Below, in pieces: positions 43,252-52,551 of a stretch of DNA of 64,000 nt. The position numbers were made by a program, and so were the translations under genes. Origin of the DNA: CAZGSG01 sp964528095 (lineage in GTDB: Bacteria; Bacteroidota; Bacteroidia; Chitinophagales; Chitinophagaceae); assembly GCA_964528095.1 (NCBI GenBank), contig CAZGSG010000002.1:8261-72260 (forward strand), written 5' to 3'. Every line of letters starts with the position of its first letter. The first letter of the stretch is position 1. A model generated the notes under the pieces. The model was not told where the DNA came from. It made no database searches and was given only the letters and a program-made list of their open reading frames with translations.

Positions 43252-46200
43252 ATGCCAAGATGGATAACCATAGTGTTATTATTGCTTTTTCCTCTCCTCC
43301 ATTCGGCGCAGGTTAAGCCCTATTCATTCAGGAAGCTTAGTATCAACGAAGGGCTATCGCAGAGTAGTGTAGTGGACATTCTTATAGATACCGCAGGTTT
43401 TGTCTGGCTGGCCACACAAGACGGACTGAACCGTTTCGATGGAAAAGATTTTACTGTATTCCCAAAAAACTTTGATGATGTAACGCTTCCTACAGGCAAC
43501 CAGTTAGGAAAGATCATTGCAGGCACAAACAATGAATTGTGGCTGATTACCAGTGGTGGTAAACTGGAGAAATTCAATTTATATACACAACGCTTTACTG
43601 GTATCCCATCTATGGGAAATAAAAAGCTGCCAACTGCCGATATTACCTGCTTCGAAGAAAATAATACAGAAAAATGGATTGGGACAAAACATGAAGGATT
43701 GTATTATTATAATCAAGCCGACAAGCGCTTCCTCCATTTTTCAAACAATTCTTCTCCCGTTTCCCTGGCTGATAATATGATACAGGCGCTTTTTCGCGAC
43801 AGTGAAAAAAATCGCTGGGTGTTGACCCCTGCCGGTATTACTCGCATTAAAAACGACCTTAGCTCTTCTACTTCATTCGCAGTTACTCATAGCAGTGGCA
43901 TGACCGAAGATGCAGGCCAGAATCTTTGGCTCGGCACATTTGGCAAGGGACTGTACCTGAAAAAAAAGAATGATCCTTCTTTTACACCTTTTCATGGGTT
44001 CGGCGATAAGGATAACTTACCAGCTGATCTTATTATTGAAACACTGTTTGCCGATAAAACAGGCCGGATCTGGATAGGTACATACGGCAATGGGTTATTT
44101 ATAATCGATAATAACAATCGCAGTATCCAGCATGCGGTGAATGATAAAAGAGATCCCTTCTCATTAGGCTATAACGATGTATTGACCATCCGGCAGGATA
44201 AACAAGGAGGTATATGGATCGGTACGGATGGCGGTGGAGTGAGCTATTATGATGAACGGTTGAATAATTTTACTACTTTCTCCAAAAATAACCTGCCCGA
44301 AAACATTTCTATTGAACAGGTCCGGTCTGTGACTACCGATAAGGAAGGCAATACCTGGGCAGGCACATCCAACAGCGGACTTACATTTCTTGGCAAGGAT
44401 AAAAATGAAATGCGCACTTTTCGTTTCAATCCGTTCAATAAAGGCATAGCGCATTATGAAAGGATTGTCTCCCTGCTTGCAGACGATACCGGCGATTTGT
44501 GGATCGGATCCCAAGGCAATGGGTTGATGATCATGAACGGGCAAACAAAAGAAATAAAAAGAAAGATGAATCCGGATGCTACCGGCAGCAGTTATTTTCC
44601 TGATCATACAATATGGTGTATGCTGGCTGGTGAAAACGGCAATGTGTGGGCCGGAACCCGCAATCAAGGCCTCTGCCTGATCAATAAAAACATCGGATTG
44701 ATAAAAAAGCTGGACCGCTCAGGTGATGCCGCCAATCAATTACTGGAGAATAATATCCGCACACTTATTTATATAAACGACTCAACCATCTGTATCGGTT
44801 TTGAAAACAAAGGACTGCAACTGCTGAATATAAATACCTACCAGTTATCCTCCATTAATAGCACTGCCGCCAGTAAATTATTCAATGGAGAAACCGTGAT
44901 CCGTAGTACCTGCTTTCGCGACGGAATATTATGGATCGGTACTTTTGGAAGAGGATTGATCGCTATTGAACTTGCTTCAGGGAAAACAATCAATATCAGG
45001 GAACCCCAGGGTCTTCCTAATAATACCGTATACGGCATAGAGCCTGATGAAAGCGGCTCACTCTGGATCAGTACAAATAAAGGTATTTGCCGAATGCGAA
45101 TACCTAAAGTTTTTGAAACAATAAATGCAGGTTTTTTTACCAATTTCAAATCAACAGACGGATTACAAAGCAATGAATTCAATACTGGCGCTCATTATAA
45201 AGCCCCTGACGGGAAATTATACTTTGGAGGGGTCAACGGGCTCACTTCATTTGATCCTTCACGGCTGTCAAGGATCAATCAATCAGTTGCGGTACTCATC
45301 AACCAGGTGCTTGTAGACAATCAGCCGTATACCAGTGATACCGTGATCACCTATAAAAAACTGTTACATTTCTCACATAGTCAAAACTCATTGTCGTTCA
45401 ATTTCGCCGCCGTGGATATTATCTGGGCAGGTTCACTCACCTATTTTTACCAGCTGGCCGGGTATGATGATGATTGGATAGATGCAGGCAACCGCAACTA
45501 TGCCGCATATACAAATCTCCCCCCGGGCAGGTATACATTCAGGGTAAGAGCAGCCAGGCATTTTTCAGATAACAATAATCCAGTCACTTTGCTCACGATC
45601 ATTATCGATCCTCCTTTCTGGAAAAAATGGTGGTTCATTCTTCTATGCGTCTTTGCTGTTGCCGGCATTTTGTATGGGTTTTACCGTTATCGGATCAGTC
45701 AATTGATGCAACTACAGACAGTACGCAACCGGATAGCTTCCGACCTCCATGATGATATAGGTTCGGCGCTAACGAATATCAGTATCCTTTCCGAACTGAG
45801 CAGGAAAAATATCCATCATGAGCAGGAAGCAACAGTATTCCTTGACCGTATTTCAGAAGAAGTGAATAATTCCGGGCAAGCCCTTGACGATATTGTATGG
45901 AGCATCAACACGGATAATGATTCCCTGGAGCAAACCGTAGCCAGGATGCGCCGCTATACAGCGGAGGTATTTGATGCTGCAGGTATCGCTTATTCATTAC
46001 AATTTGATGAAAAATTCGCTTCAAGGAAACTGAATATGGAGCAGCGACGAGACTTCCTGCTCATATTTAAGGAATTGGTAAATAATATCTACAAACATGC
46101 TCATGCAAAAAATGTGCAGATAAAAACCGGCATAGAAAAGAACAAACTTTTTATGAACATACAGGATGACGGCCGGGGCTTTGATCCAAAAGAGCCGACT

Positions 46201-46317
46201 CACCGAAACGGTATCAGGAATATACAACAGCGGGTAAATAAATGGAACGGCGGGTTGTTTATTGATTCTGCTCCCGGCAAAGGCACGCTTACCCGTTTTA
46301 ATTTCTATATCGCCTGA
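43252..46317 (+). CDS. Sensor histidine kinase with Reg_prop beta-propeller and Y_Y_Y domain
   Basis: This 1021-residue kinase starts with a signal peptide (to about 19). The periplasmic sensor contains many Reg_prop repeats (GLSQSSVVDILIDTAGFVWLATQDGLNRFDG and similar), then a Y_Y_Y domain (FNFAAVDIIWAGSLTYFYQLAGYDDDW, near 710-790), a membrane helix near 793-812 and a cytoplasmic HisKA_3 domain with His833 in IASDLHDDIGSALTNI. The HATPase has N-box ELVNNIYKHAHA and DDGRGFDP. Such kinases often respond to extracellular polysaccharide or envelope signals. The LuxR-type regulator 64 bases downstream is the probable partner. Confidence 0.93.
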   Translation: MPRWITIVLLLLFPLLHSAQVKPYSFRKLSINEGLSQSSVVDILIDTAGFVWLATQDGLNRFDGKDFTVFPKNFDDVTLPTGNQLGKIIAGTNNELWLITSGGKLEKFNLYTQRFTGIPSMGNKKLPTADITCFEENNTEKWIGTKHEGLYYYNQADKRFLHFSNNSSPVSLADNMIQALFRDSEKNRWVLTPAGITRIKNDLSSSTSFAVTHSSGMTEDAGQNLWLGTFGKGLYLKKKNDPSFTPFHGFGDKDNLPADLIIETLFADKTGRIWIGTYGNGLFIIDNNNRSIQHAVNDKRDPFSLGYNDVLTIRQDKQGGIWIGTDGGGVSYYDERLNNFTTFSKNNLPENISIEQVRSVTTDKEGNTWAGTSNSGLTFLGKDKNEMRTFRFNPFNKGIAHYERIVSLLADDTGDLWIGSQGNGLMIMNGQTKEIKRKMNPDATGSSYFPDHTIWCMLAGENGNVWAGTRNQGLCLINKNIGLIKKLDRSGDAANQLLENNIRTLIYINDSTICIGFENKGLQLLNINTYQLSSINSTAASKLFNGETVIRSTCFRDGILWIGTFGRGLIAIELASGKTINIREPQGLPNNTVYGIEPDESGSLWISTNKGICRMRIPKVFETINAGFFTNFKSTDGLQSNEFNTGAHYKAPDGKLYFGGVNGLTSFDPSRLSRINQSVAVLINQVLVDNQPYTSDTVITYKKLLHFSHSQNSLSFNFAAVDIIWAGSLTYFYQLAGYDDDWIDAGNRNYAAYTNLPPGRYTFRVRAARHFSDNNNPVTLLTIIIDPPFWKKWWFILLCVFAVAGILYGFYRYRISQLMQLQTVRNRIASDLHDDIGSALTNISILSELSRKNIHHEQEATVFLDRISEEVNNSGQALDDIVWSINTDNDSLEQTVARMRRYTAEVFDAAGIAYSLQFDEKFASRKLNMEQRRDFLLIFKELVNNIYKHAHAKNVQIKTGIEKNKLFMNIQDDGRGFDPKEPTHRNGIRNIQQRVNKWNGGLFIDSAPGKGTLTRFNFYIA

Positions 46318-46381
46318 TTATCCGGCACACTTCACTCAAATAGGTGATTGAAGCATCACAATTCCTGTTTAACTTTATTGA

Positions 46382-47008
46382 ATGTCAGCCAGTATCGTCC
46401 TATTCGAAGACAATGACCGGTTAAGGGAGTCATTAGCCTATTTATTAAAAATGAATGGATATACTGTCATTGGCGACTATAATCAATGCACGGATGCGGC
46501 GAATATAGCCCGCGTGTACAAGCCAGACGTGGTACTGATGGATATTGATATGCCGGGCGAAAGCGGCATCAAAGGCGTCAGTTATGTAAAAGAAGCCAAT
46601 CCCAACATAGCAGTGATCATGTATACGGTATTCGAAGATGATGATAGACTTTTTCAATGTCTTTGTGCCGGCGCCAATGGTTACCTGCTCAAAAAAACAC
46701 CCCCATCCAAACTATTCGACGCTATACAGGAGGTACTGGATGGAGGCGCTCCCATGTCTCCTGCTATCGCGAAAAAAGTGATGAACAGCTTTCACACAAA
46801 AAAAGAAACCAATAAATACGAATTATCACCGCGGGAGCTGGAAGTATTGCAATTACTGACAAAAGGCTACAGCATCAAATTAATGGCCGCCGATATGAAT
46901 GTGGCATTTGACACCATCCGCTCCCACCTTAAAAACATTTATCAGAAACTTCATGTCAACTGCGGTAAAGAGGCCATTGTAAAAGCCCTGGGCGAACGGA
47001 TCGTATAA
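46382..47008 (+). CDS. NarL/LuxR family response regulator
   Basis: The 208-residue regulator has a receiver domain (1-125) with phosphoacceptor Asp54 in VVLMDIDMPGESG, acidic residues ED at 9-10, Thr in MYTVFEDDD near 83 and Lys in LLKKTPP near 106. A LuxR-type helix-turn-helix (about 145-208) includes LSPRELEVLQLLTKGYSIKLMAADMNVAFDTIRSHLKNIYQKL. It is expected to bind DNA as a dimer after phosphorylation by the kinase encoded immediately upstream. Target genes are not evident; the collagen-like lipoprotein gene follows 130 bases downstream and could be one. Confidence 0.95.
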   Translation: MSASIVLFEDNDRLRESLAYLLKMNGYTVIGDYNQCTDAANIARVYKPDVVLMDIDMPGESGIKGVSYVKEANPNIAVIMYTVFEDDDRLFQCLCAGANGYLLKKTPPSKLFDAIQEVLDGGAPMSPAIAKKVMNSFHTKKETNKYELSPRELEVLQLLTKGYSIKLMAADMNVAFDTIRSHLKNIYQKLHVNCGKEAIVKALGERIV

Positions 47009-47138
47009 TATTTAGCCTGCATCTCTCTTCATCTTATTTTGCCTACTCAAAAAGAGGATAGGTTGTTCTATGCGTATATATGAGATTTGTCCTTTCGGTC
47101 ATCTACAAACCAATAATCACCTATCAATACTATTAGTT

Positions 47139-47672
47139 ATGAAAAAAATTCTTTGCCTGCTTATTGTTGTTGCCAGTCTATCAGCCTGTAAAAAAGGAGA
47201 TGTTGGACCTGCGGGACCTACAGGACCAGCAGGTGCGGCCGGCCCACAAGGTCCACAAGGCCCTCAGGGAATAGCAGGCAATGCGAACGTGATGCAGTAT
47301 ACCTATGGCGTACAAAATCTCGTAGCAGGCTTTGTTACACTGGGCGTAACTACCACACTCGATACCATGAATAAATCATCCTGGTTTGTATACCTGTATT
47401 ACCAACCAATAGACCGTTGGTATGCTTTACCCGGTCTTGGCACCGGCGGTACCACCAATTACCGGGTCAGTTATGGTTATGCCAGCAACAAAGTAAATCT
47501 CTACATTGACAAAACTGGTACTGGAGAAAGTTATGCCAATGCAAAAGTGGTAAGGATTTATTCGGTAGCTCAATTGCCCGGCGGTAGATCAGCAGGGGCA
47601 TCAACTGGTTTGCCGGATATAGATTTTAGTGACTACAAGACAGTGAAGGAGTATTATAACTTACCGGATTAA
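47139..47672 (+). CDS. Collagen-like repeat lipoprotein
   Basis: The ATG at 47139 starts a lipoprotein signal, MKKILCLLIVVASLSAC with Cys17; a longer frame from 47070 is rejected because it would bury the signal. Directly after the Cys come eight Gly-X-Y triplets, GPAGPTGPAGAAGPQGPQG and onward, that could form a short collagen-like triple helix. A beta-type domain of about 125 residues follows (VMQYTYGVQNLVAGFVTLGV, WFVYLYYQPIDRWYALPG). This layout is common in Bacteroidota surface proteins, where the role is unsettled. The gene has no clear operon partner. Confidence 0.8.
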   Translation: MKKILCLLIVVASLSACKKGDVGPAGPTGPAGAAGPQGPQGPQGIAGNANVMQYTYGVQNLVAGFVTLGVTTTLDTMNKSSWFVYLYYQPIDRWYALPGLGTGGTTNYRVSYGYASNKVNLYIDKTGTGESYANAKVVRIYSVAQLPGGRSAGASTGLPDIDFSDYKTVKEYYNLPD

Positions 47673-47800
47673 AAAATGCAGTAAATAGTACAAAAGCAAA
47701 ATAGCTTGCTCTACAAAGGTTTTGCTTCCGGAATAAGGACAGCAAGCCTACCAACAATAGCAGCCAGTATGGTTGCTGACGGCATTCCGGGTTTGTCAAA

Positions 47801-48715
47801 TTAATTATACGAGCCTCTGAACGCGAGCGGAGATAAATTTGTTTTACTCTTAAACAACTTGCTAAAGGATTGCGGGTATTCAAAACCAAGCCTGTAAGCA
47901 ATCTCACTCACCGATAACGAAGTAGTGGTCAGTATTTCTTTTGCTTTTTCTATTAACTTATTGTGAATATGCTGTTGCGCATTTTGTCCGGTTACGGTGC
48001 GCAGCATATCGCTGAGATAATTAGAGGAAACATTTAGTTTTTCCGAAACATATTGTACCGTAGGAAGGCCTTCAAATAAATCACTATCGAAATAGCCGGT
48101 TAACAATTCTTCAAATTTCGTCAAAAGATCATTGCTGGCCGTTTTGCGGGTTATGAATTGCCTGTCATAAAACCTGTTGCAGTAGGTAAGCAATAACTCG
48201 ACCTGGGACACCATCACATCCTGGCTATAATTATCGATGGAGCTATGATATTCCTGCTGAACATTCTTAATAATAGATTCTATCAGTATCTCTTCTTTGT
48301 CAGAAAGATGCAGGGCTTCATTGACTTCGTAAGAAAAAAAACCGTAGTTTTTTATTTGTTTCCCTAAGGTATAATTCCTGATGAAATCAGGATGAAAAAA
48401 TAAAGACCAGCCAGTACAGTCTCTGGTAGCATCGTCATCCACAGCAATGACCTGCCCGGGAGAAATAAAACTCATAGAACCTTCGTCGAAATCATAATAA
48501 TTTTTCCCATACCTCATTTTTCCTTTAAAACTTTTCTTCATCGAAACATTGTAAAAATTAAACACAAGCCTGTCCCAATAGGCAGTTTCGATATGCAATA
48601 TTTCGCTGTGGAATACCAGGCTTATCAAAGGATGCGCCGGTTTGGGCAATCCCAATAACCTGTGCACTTCCGATATAGAATTAACCATGCGGGGGCTATT
48701 GCTCTTTTTTTTCAT
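47801..48715 (-). CDS. AraC family transcriptional regulator
   Basis: The 304-residue protein has an N-terminal cupin-like sensor part (about 15-190: NFYNVSMKKSFKGKMRYGKNYYDFDEGSMSFISPGQVI) and a C-terminal AraC/XylS DNA-binding domain of two helix-turn-helix units (about 205-304): LPTVQYVSEKLNVSSNYLSDML and LSVSEIAYRLGFEYPQSFSKLFKSKTNLSPLAFR. It lies on the same strand as, and downstream of, the aldo/keto reductase gene, with a 153-base gap holding a palindromic repeat. Such regulators often control the neighbouring reductase, but here that is inferred. Confidence 0.9.
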   Translation of the reverse strand: MKKKSNSPRMVNSISEVHRLLGLPKPAHPLISLVFHSEILHIETAYWDRLVFNFYNVSMKKSFKGKMRYGKNYYDFDEGSMSFISPGQVIAVDDDATRDCTGWSLFFHPDFIRNYTLGKQIKNYGFFSYEVNEALHLSDKEEILIESIIKNVQQEYHSSIDNYSQDVMVSQVELLLTYCNRFYDRQFITRKTASNDLLTKFEELLTGYFDSDLFEGLPTVQYVSEKLNVSSNYLSDMLRTVTGQNAQQHIHNKLIEKAKEILTTTSLSVSEIAYRLGFEYPQSFSKLFKSKTNLSPLAFRGSYN

Positions 48716-48760
48716 CTTTTAGTTAGTTTATCAAATTTGCCAGCACTCTTCTGCATTTAA

Positions 48761-48815
48761 AATTAAAAAGTCAACATACAAAAATGGTATTCGCAGGCAA
48801 TAATTTTGAATTGAT
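48761..48815. repeat. Dispersed palindromic repeat, copy 3 (diverged)
   Basis: AATTAAAAAGTCAA at 48761-48774 matches the left arm of the repeat at 11350, followed by changes (CATACAAAA for AATGCAAAA); AATTTTGAATTGAT at 48802-48815 is an eroded right arm. It lies between the aldo/keto reductase and AraC genes. Confidence 0.6.
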
Positions 48816-48868
48816 CTGACCTAAACAGCCTGAATAGTTAAAAGAATGTAATATACCCCCCATCAGCT

Positions 48869-49879
48869 TTATTGATCAATAATAGCCATGCTGTTCGCAT
48901 CATACCTTTCGCCTGTGGAGAGTCCCAGGGGTACAATATTTTCCAATTGCAATAGTTCATCCGGGCTCAGCACCACATTTAACGCGGCCATGTTTTCTTC
49001 AATATATTTCACCCTTTTCGTTCCCGGTATGGCTACAACATTTTTTGAAATCACCCAGGCAATGGCTATTTGCGAAGAACTTATCCCTTTTATAACGGCC
49101 AGTTTTTTTATTTCATTAACCAATTCGATATTCTTATAAAAATTTTCGCCCTGGAAACGTGGAATAGTCTTCCTGAAATCTGAAACATCAAAATCCTCTG
49201 GCGTTTTAATTTCACCGGTAAAGAATCCACGGCTCAATGGCGAATAAGCTACAAAACCTATACCCAATTCTTTCAATGTATCTAAAACACCATTTGCTTC
49301 AACGCCTCGTTCAAATAAGGAAAATTCCGTTTGTACTGCAGTTAATGGATGAATCGCATGCGCTTTCCGGATAGTGGCAGAAGACACCTCTGAAAGCCCT
49401 ATATAACCAACTTTGCCCTCTTTTACCAGTTCTGCCATAGCAGCGACCGTTTCTTCAATGGGCGTATTCGGATCCAGCCGGTGAAGGTAATACAGGTCGA
49501 TATAATCGGTACCCAGGTTCTTCAGCGAACGTTCAACCGCTTTCTTAACATATGCGTGTTGGCCATTGATTTGCCAGGTCAGTTGTTCATTATCATCTAT
49601 CTCATAACCGAATTTGGTGGCAATAATATACTTGTCCCGATTCCCCTTTATTGCTTTTGCCACAAGTCTTTCATTGAGCATCGGCCCGTACAGGTCTGCT
49701 GTATCCAGGAAGTTGCCACCCAGTTCCAGTGAACGATGGATCGTGGCGATGGCTTCGGCCTCGTTGGCATGTCCATAGATATCCATTCCTGCAATTTTTG
49801 TCATTCCCATACAGCCCAGCCCGATCTTCGGAACATTAAGTCCCTGAGCTCCCAGTTTGATCTTTTCTATGCTATTCAT
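48869..49879 (-). CDS. Aldo/keto reductase
   Basis: The ATG at 49879 gives 336 residues starting MNSIEKIKLGAQGLNVPKIG. The AKR tetrad is visible: Asp59 in NFLDTADLYG and Tyr64, Lys in IIATKFGYE near 90, and His in LYYLHRLDP near 131. The NADPH-binding C-terminal part carries AIAWVISKNVVAIPGTKR, as in the AKR13/YakC-like subgroup. It would reduce carbonyl compounds in the cytoplasm. The AraC regulator downstream may respond to its substrate. Confidence 0.92.
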   Translation of the reverse strand: MNSIEKIKLGAQGLNVPKIGLGCMGMTKIAGMDIYGHANEAEAIATIHRSLELGGNFLDTADLYGPMLNERLVAKAIKGNRDKYIIATKFGYEIDDNEQLTWQINGQHAYVKKAVERSLKNLGTDYIDLYYLHRLDPNTPIEETVAAMAELVKEGKVGYIGLSEVSSATIRKAHAIHPLTAVQTEFSLFERGVEANGVLDTLKELGIGFVAYSPLSRGFFTGEIKTPEDFDVSDFRKTIPRFQGENFYKNIELVNEIKKLAVIKGISSSQIAIAWVISKNVVAIPGTKRVKYIEENMAALNVVLSPDELLQLENIVPLGLSTGERYDANSMAIIDQ

Positions 49880-49998
49880 AAATACTTGTTTAGATATTGA
49901 ACAGCAAAGCTCCTGGTATTTCAACAGAAAAAAATAACCAAACCAGGTATAGTTGTATCCAAAATGAAGGAACCAATGTAATAAGAGAGCAGTGGTAA

Positions 49999-50030
49999 CA
50001 AAAAGCCGGCAGCTATTATCAGCTGCCGGT
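49999..50030 (-). terminator. Intrinsic terminator of the 50074 gene
   Basis: CCGGCAGCT (50006-50014) pairs perfectly with AGCTGCCGG (50021-50029) around a six-base loop; on the minus strand a U run (50004-50000) follows directly. It ends transcription from the gene at 50074-50856. Confidence 0.88.
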
Positions 50031-50073
50031 CGACTATCTTTTTAAAAAATACCCAGTTTATATTCCCGGATAA

Positions 50074-50856
50074 TCAGGAACTGAAGCCAAACTTGATCTT
50101 ATACCTGTACCTGCCCACAATTTTTTGTTCCAGCTTCAACACTTCTTTTGTTTGTTTACTTACCCAGAATGTTTCCTCGTTGTTCCTTGAATTATGCGTC
50201 AGCAGCCAGCAATCTATCTGCTGGTCATTATATCCAGTGAGAAATGCGCTCCCTGTCACAGTATAGGCCTGCAAGGATGGGGCCCTCGAACCTGGATCAT
50301 AAAAATTGATCATAAACGTGGTCTTATCTTTATAAGGCAGTATGGGAAATACTTCCAGGTCAAGATGCCAGTCCAGCACATATTGATTAAGCGATTGCTT
50401 AAATGCGTCATACATCCCCTTTTTTATACGTGCAGTATCGGCATCTGTGATAGCAGTATCCCTGAACATCGCTTTTTTATCGATAAAATCAAAAACCGTC
50501 ACCCCCCATTTAGGAAACCAGCTTTCCTGGAACAGCGGGGCAAAGGTTTTTTTATCGCATACAGTATACACTTTATGAATGATCGTATCATTATCCTCCC
50601 ATTCCTGCGTAACGCTGATGGCGCTCCTGCCTTTGTAATCCAACTGATCTATTTTCCTGGTCCAAACCTGGTAATTGATCCGGCTGCTGTCTTTTCCATT
50701 TTTAAAATAGATAAGATACCTGTGTACTCCTGGCTTTAAAACCGCGGTGTTCACATGAGAAGGACCAATAATTACCGTATCCGTTTTTTGTGAAAGTGCG
50801 TACAAGCTACCCGATAACAAAAGGGCTGACAGGGCGATTTTTCTTAAACAATTCAT
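50074..50856 (-). CDS. Secreted DUF3108-like protein
   Basis: The 260-residue product has a signal peptide (LRKIALSALLLSGSLYALSQ). The mature part is a beta-rich domain with regularly spaced Tyr/Phe strands, for example RYLIYFKNGKDSSRINYQVW, FAPLFQESWF, TTFMINFYDPGSRAP and a C-terminal RYRYKIKFGF. The overall pattern resembles DUF3108 proteins of the bacterial envelope; this is a weak resemblance. It has its own terminator. Function unknown; expected in the periplasm. Confidence 0.65.
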   Translation of the reverse strand: MNCLRKIALSALLLSGSLYALSQKTDTVIIGPSHVNTAVLKPGVHRYLIYFKNGKDSSRINYQVWTRKIDQLDYKGRSAISVTQEWEDNDTIIHKVYTVCDKKTFAPLFQESWFPKWGVTVFDFIDKKAMFRDTAITDADTARIKKGMYDAFKQSLNQYVLDWHLDLEVFPILPYKDKTTFMINFYDPGSRAPSLQAYTVTGSAFLTGYNDQQIDCWLLTHNSRNNEETFWVSKQTKEVLKLEQKIVGRYRYKIKFGFSS

Positions 50857-51058
50857 AAAGGTTTATTTCGCACAAGATTCAGGATAAAAGCCTGTTTATG
50901 TAGAAACTGATTCGCAAAATGCCTGTTTTGATACGTGAAAAGCAGATTTCATGGCCTGGTGAAGCTTGGTCACCTATTTCTGACCATAACGGAGATATGC
51001 ATAGCTATTATTTTACCATAAAATAGTAATCGGAAGAATGTACCGGGCTGCTTTATAA

Positions 51059-52144
51059 CTACCCGACCAACTTCAATAACTGCCCGAGGAAGTCATCGCT
51101 AAATCCTGTAAAGATTTCTATCACAACGCCCTGTGGGTTGATCAGGAATGCGGCTGGCATTGCCTGCACATCATATTGTGTTTTGATCGAACCGCTACCA
51201 CCCTGGTTGTCTGATACATTGTACCAACTGATATGATCTGCCGCGCTTGCTTTTGCCCAGGCTTCACGGTTTTTATCAAGTGAAAAACTGACTATCTGTA
51301 GTTTGTTATTCCAGGATGCCTGTTCTTTACTAAATGTCTTATTCTCGCGGCGGCAGGGCACACACCCTGCATCCCAGAAACTAAGCAGCACATATTGCCC
51401 TTTTAACGAAGAAAGGCGGAAAGCTCTCCCCTCCAGTGTGGTAGCCTCAAAATCGATAAACGGCTCCCCTTTGCGAACCAGCTTACCGAACACATATTCA
51501 CGAATGCTGCGTGCTTTCATATGTGCAGATAATTCTGGCCGCATCAATGATAGCAGGTTTCGCAGCGTATCCTTATTTATGTGCTGGCGGTTTCTGTAAA
51601 GAATATCCATTCCCAGCCACGAATCCGGATGTTGTATACCAAAGCGGATATAAATCAATTGTGATGAATCCTGTGAATCATTCAACACTTTTGCCAGTCG
51701 CTTCCTGTCTTCATCGTCTTTATATTTTTTTTTATTAAGACTGTCGTAGGAAGTAAACGTGAGATGATCGAAGGCGTATTGCAAAGCTGTTAATTCATTC
51801 TGCAGAGCCTGTTCGGTTCCACCCGTGGCTTTTGCATACAACCTCATCAATTCAAGCGGGGATTCAAATTGCATGGCCGTATTTTCAACCTGTATGGTAC
51901 TGTATTGGTCCAGGCATTCAAGCCAGCAGGTTGAAGGCATTTTGACTGAACCTTTAAGCAGGAACCGTTCATTCAAAATAATCGCGGAATCCAGCACCTG
52001 TTTTTCATCAATATCCTTTATATAAACCTTAGTACCATCTTTTACACCGGTGATCCGGCCGGCGATCGTAAATCCCCTGCCCGGTTGGCCAAGCAGCGAC
52101 AATGGCAAGAGTGCAGACAGGAAAAAAAGATATTGTTTGAGCAT
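51059..52144 (-). CDS. TlpA-like thiol-disulfide oxidoreductase with N-terminal DUF4369 (second paralogue)
   Basis: The ATG at 52144 gives 361 residues with a signal peptide (MLKQYLFFLSALLPLSLLGQ); seven upstream codons are rejected. DUF4369 lies at about 25-120 (FTIAGRITGVKDGTKVYIKDID) and a thioredoxin-like domain at about 225-360. The redox motif is Cys-Val-Pro-Cys in FWDAGCVPCRREN near 260, different from the Cys-Gly-Pro-Cys of the paralogue at 11990. The dipeptide between the cysteines tunes redox potential, so the two proteins may prefer different partners. Expected in the periplasm. Confidence 0.85.
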   Translation of the reverse strand: MLKQYLFFLSALLPLSLLGQPGRGFTIAGRITGVKDGTKVYIKDIDEKQVLDSAIILNERFLLKGSVKMPSTCWLECLDQYSTIQVENTAMQFESPLELMRLYAKATGGTEQALQNELTALQYAFDHLTFTSYDSLNKKKYKDDEDRKRLAKVLNDSQDSSQLIYIRFGIQHPDSWLGMDILYRNRQHINKDTLRNLLSLMRPELSAHMKARSIREYVFGKLVRKGEPFIDFEATTLEGRAFRLSSLKGQYVLLSFWDAGCVPCRRENKTFSKEQASWNNKLQIVSFSLDKNREAWAKASAADHISWYNVSDNQGGSGSIKTQYDVQAMPAAFLINPQGVVIEIFTGFSDDFLGQLLKLVG

Positions 52145-52551
52145 AACAGGCAGAATATGCATCAAAATACGAAACTGCCGGCATGATTATATAACTTAAT
52201 GCAGGGTACGCTCTTCCTGCCCGCAAAAAAATATGATTTTAACTTTCTATATGCAGCATCTCCCTAAAAAATCTGTCTCGCCACCTTCCCCGGCTTCTTA
52301 TCGCCTGCCATAGCTCGTGGCAAAATCTGCTAATCCTTCCGTGACCACTGTATTTATATCGGTCCCTTGTTTCAACTCCCCTTATCATTCAGCATTTCTT
52401 CCGGGCAGCGGTTTTCTATATTTTTATTAAAAATCAACAACACATTTTTTAACCGTTTATCCGCTCATGAATTTCAAGCTCATAATAAGGGCTCAAAGTA
52501 TATCCGGGCTACATGCGAAAAAATATGCGTTTTTTATTCTAAATTCCGGGA
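52145..52551. other. Divergent intergenic region
   Basis: This 407-base gap between the TlpA-like gene (minus) and the SGNH-like gene (plus) contains no recognised RNA gene or hairpin. It must hold the promoters of both; I see no perfect TAnnTTTG box. Confidence 0.5.
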
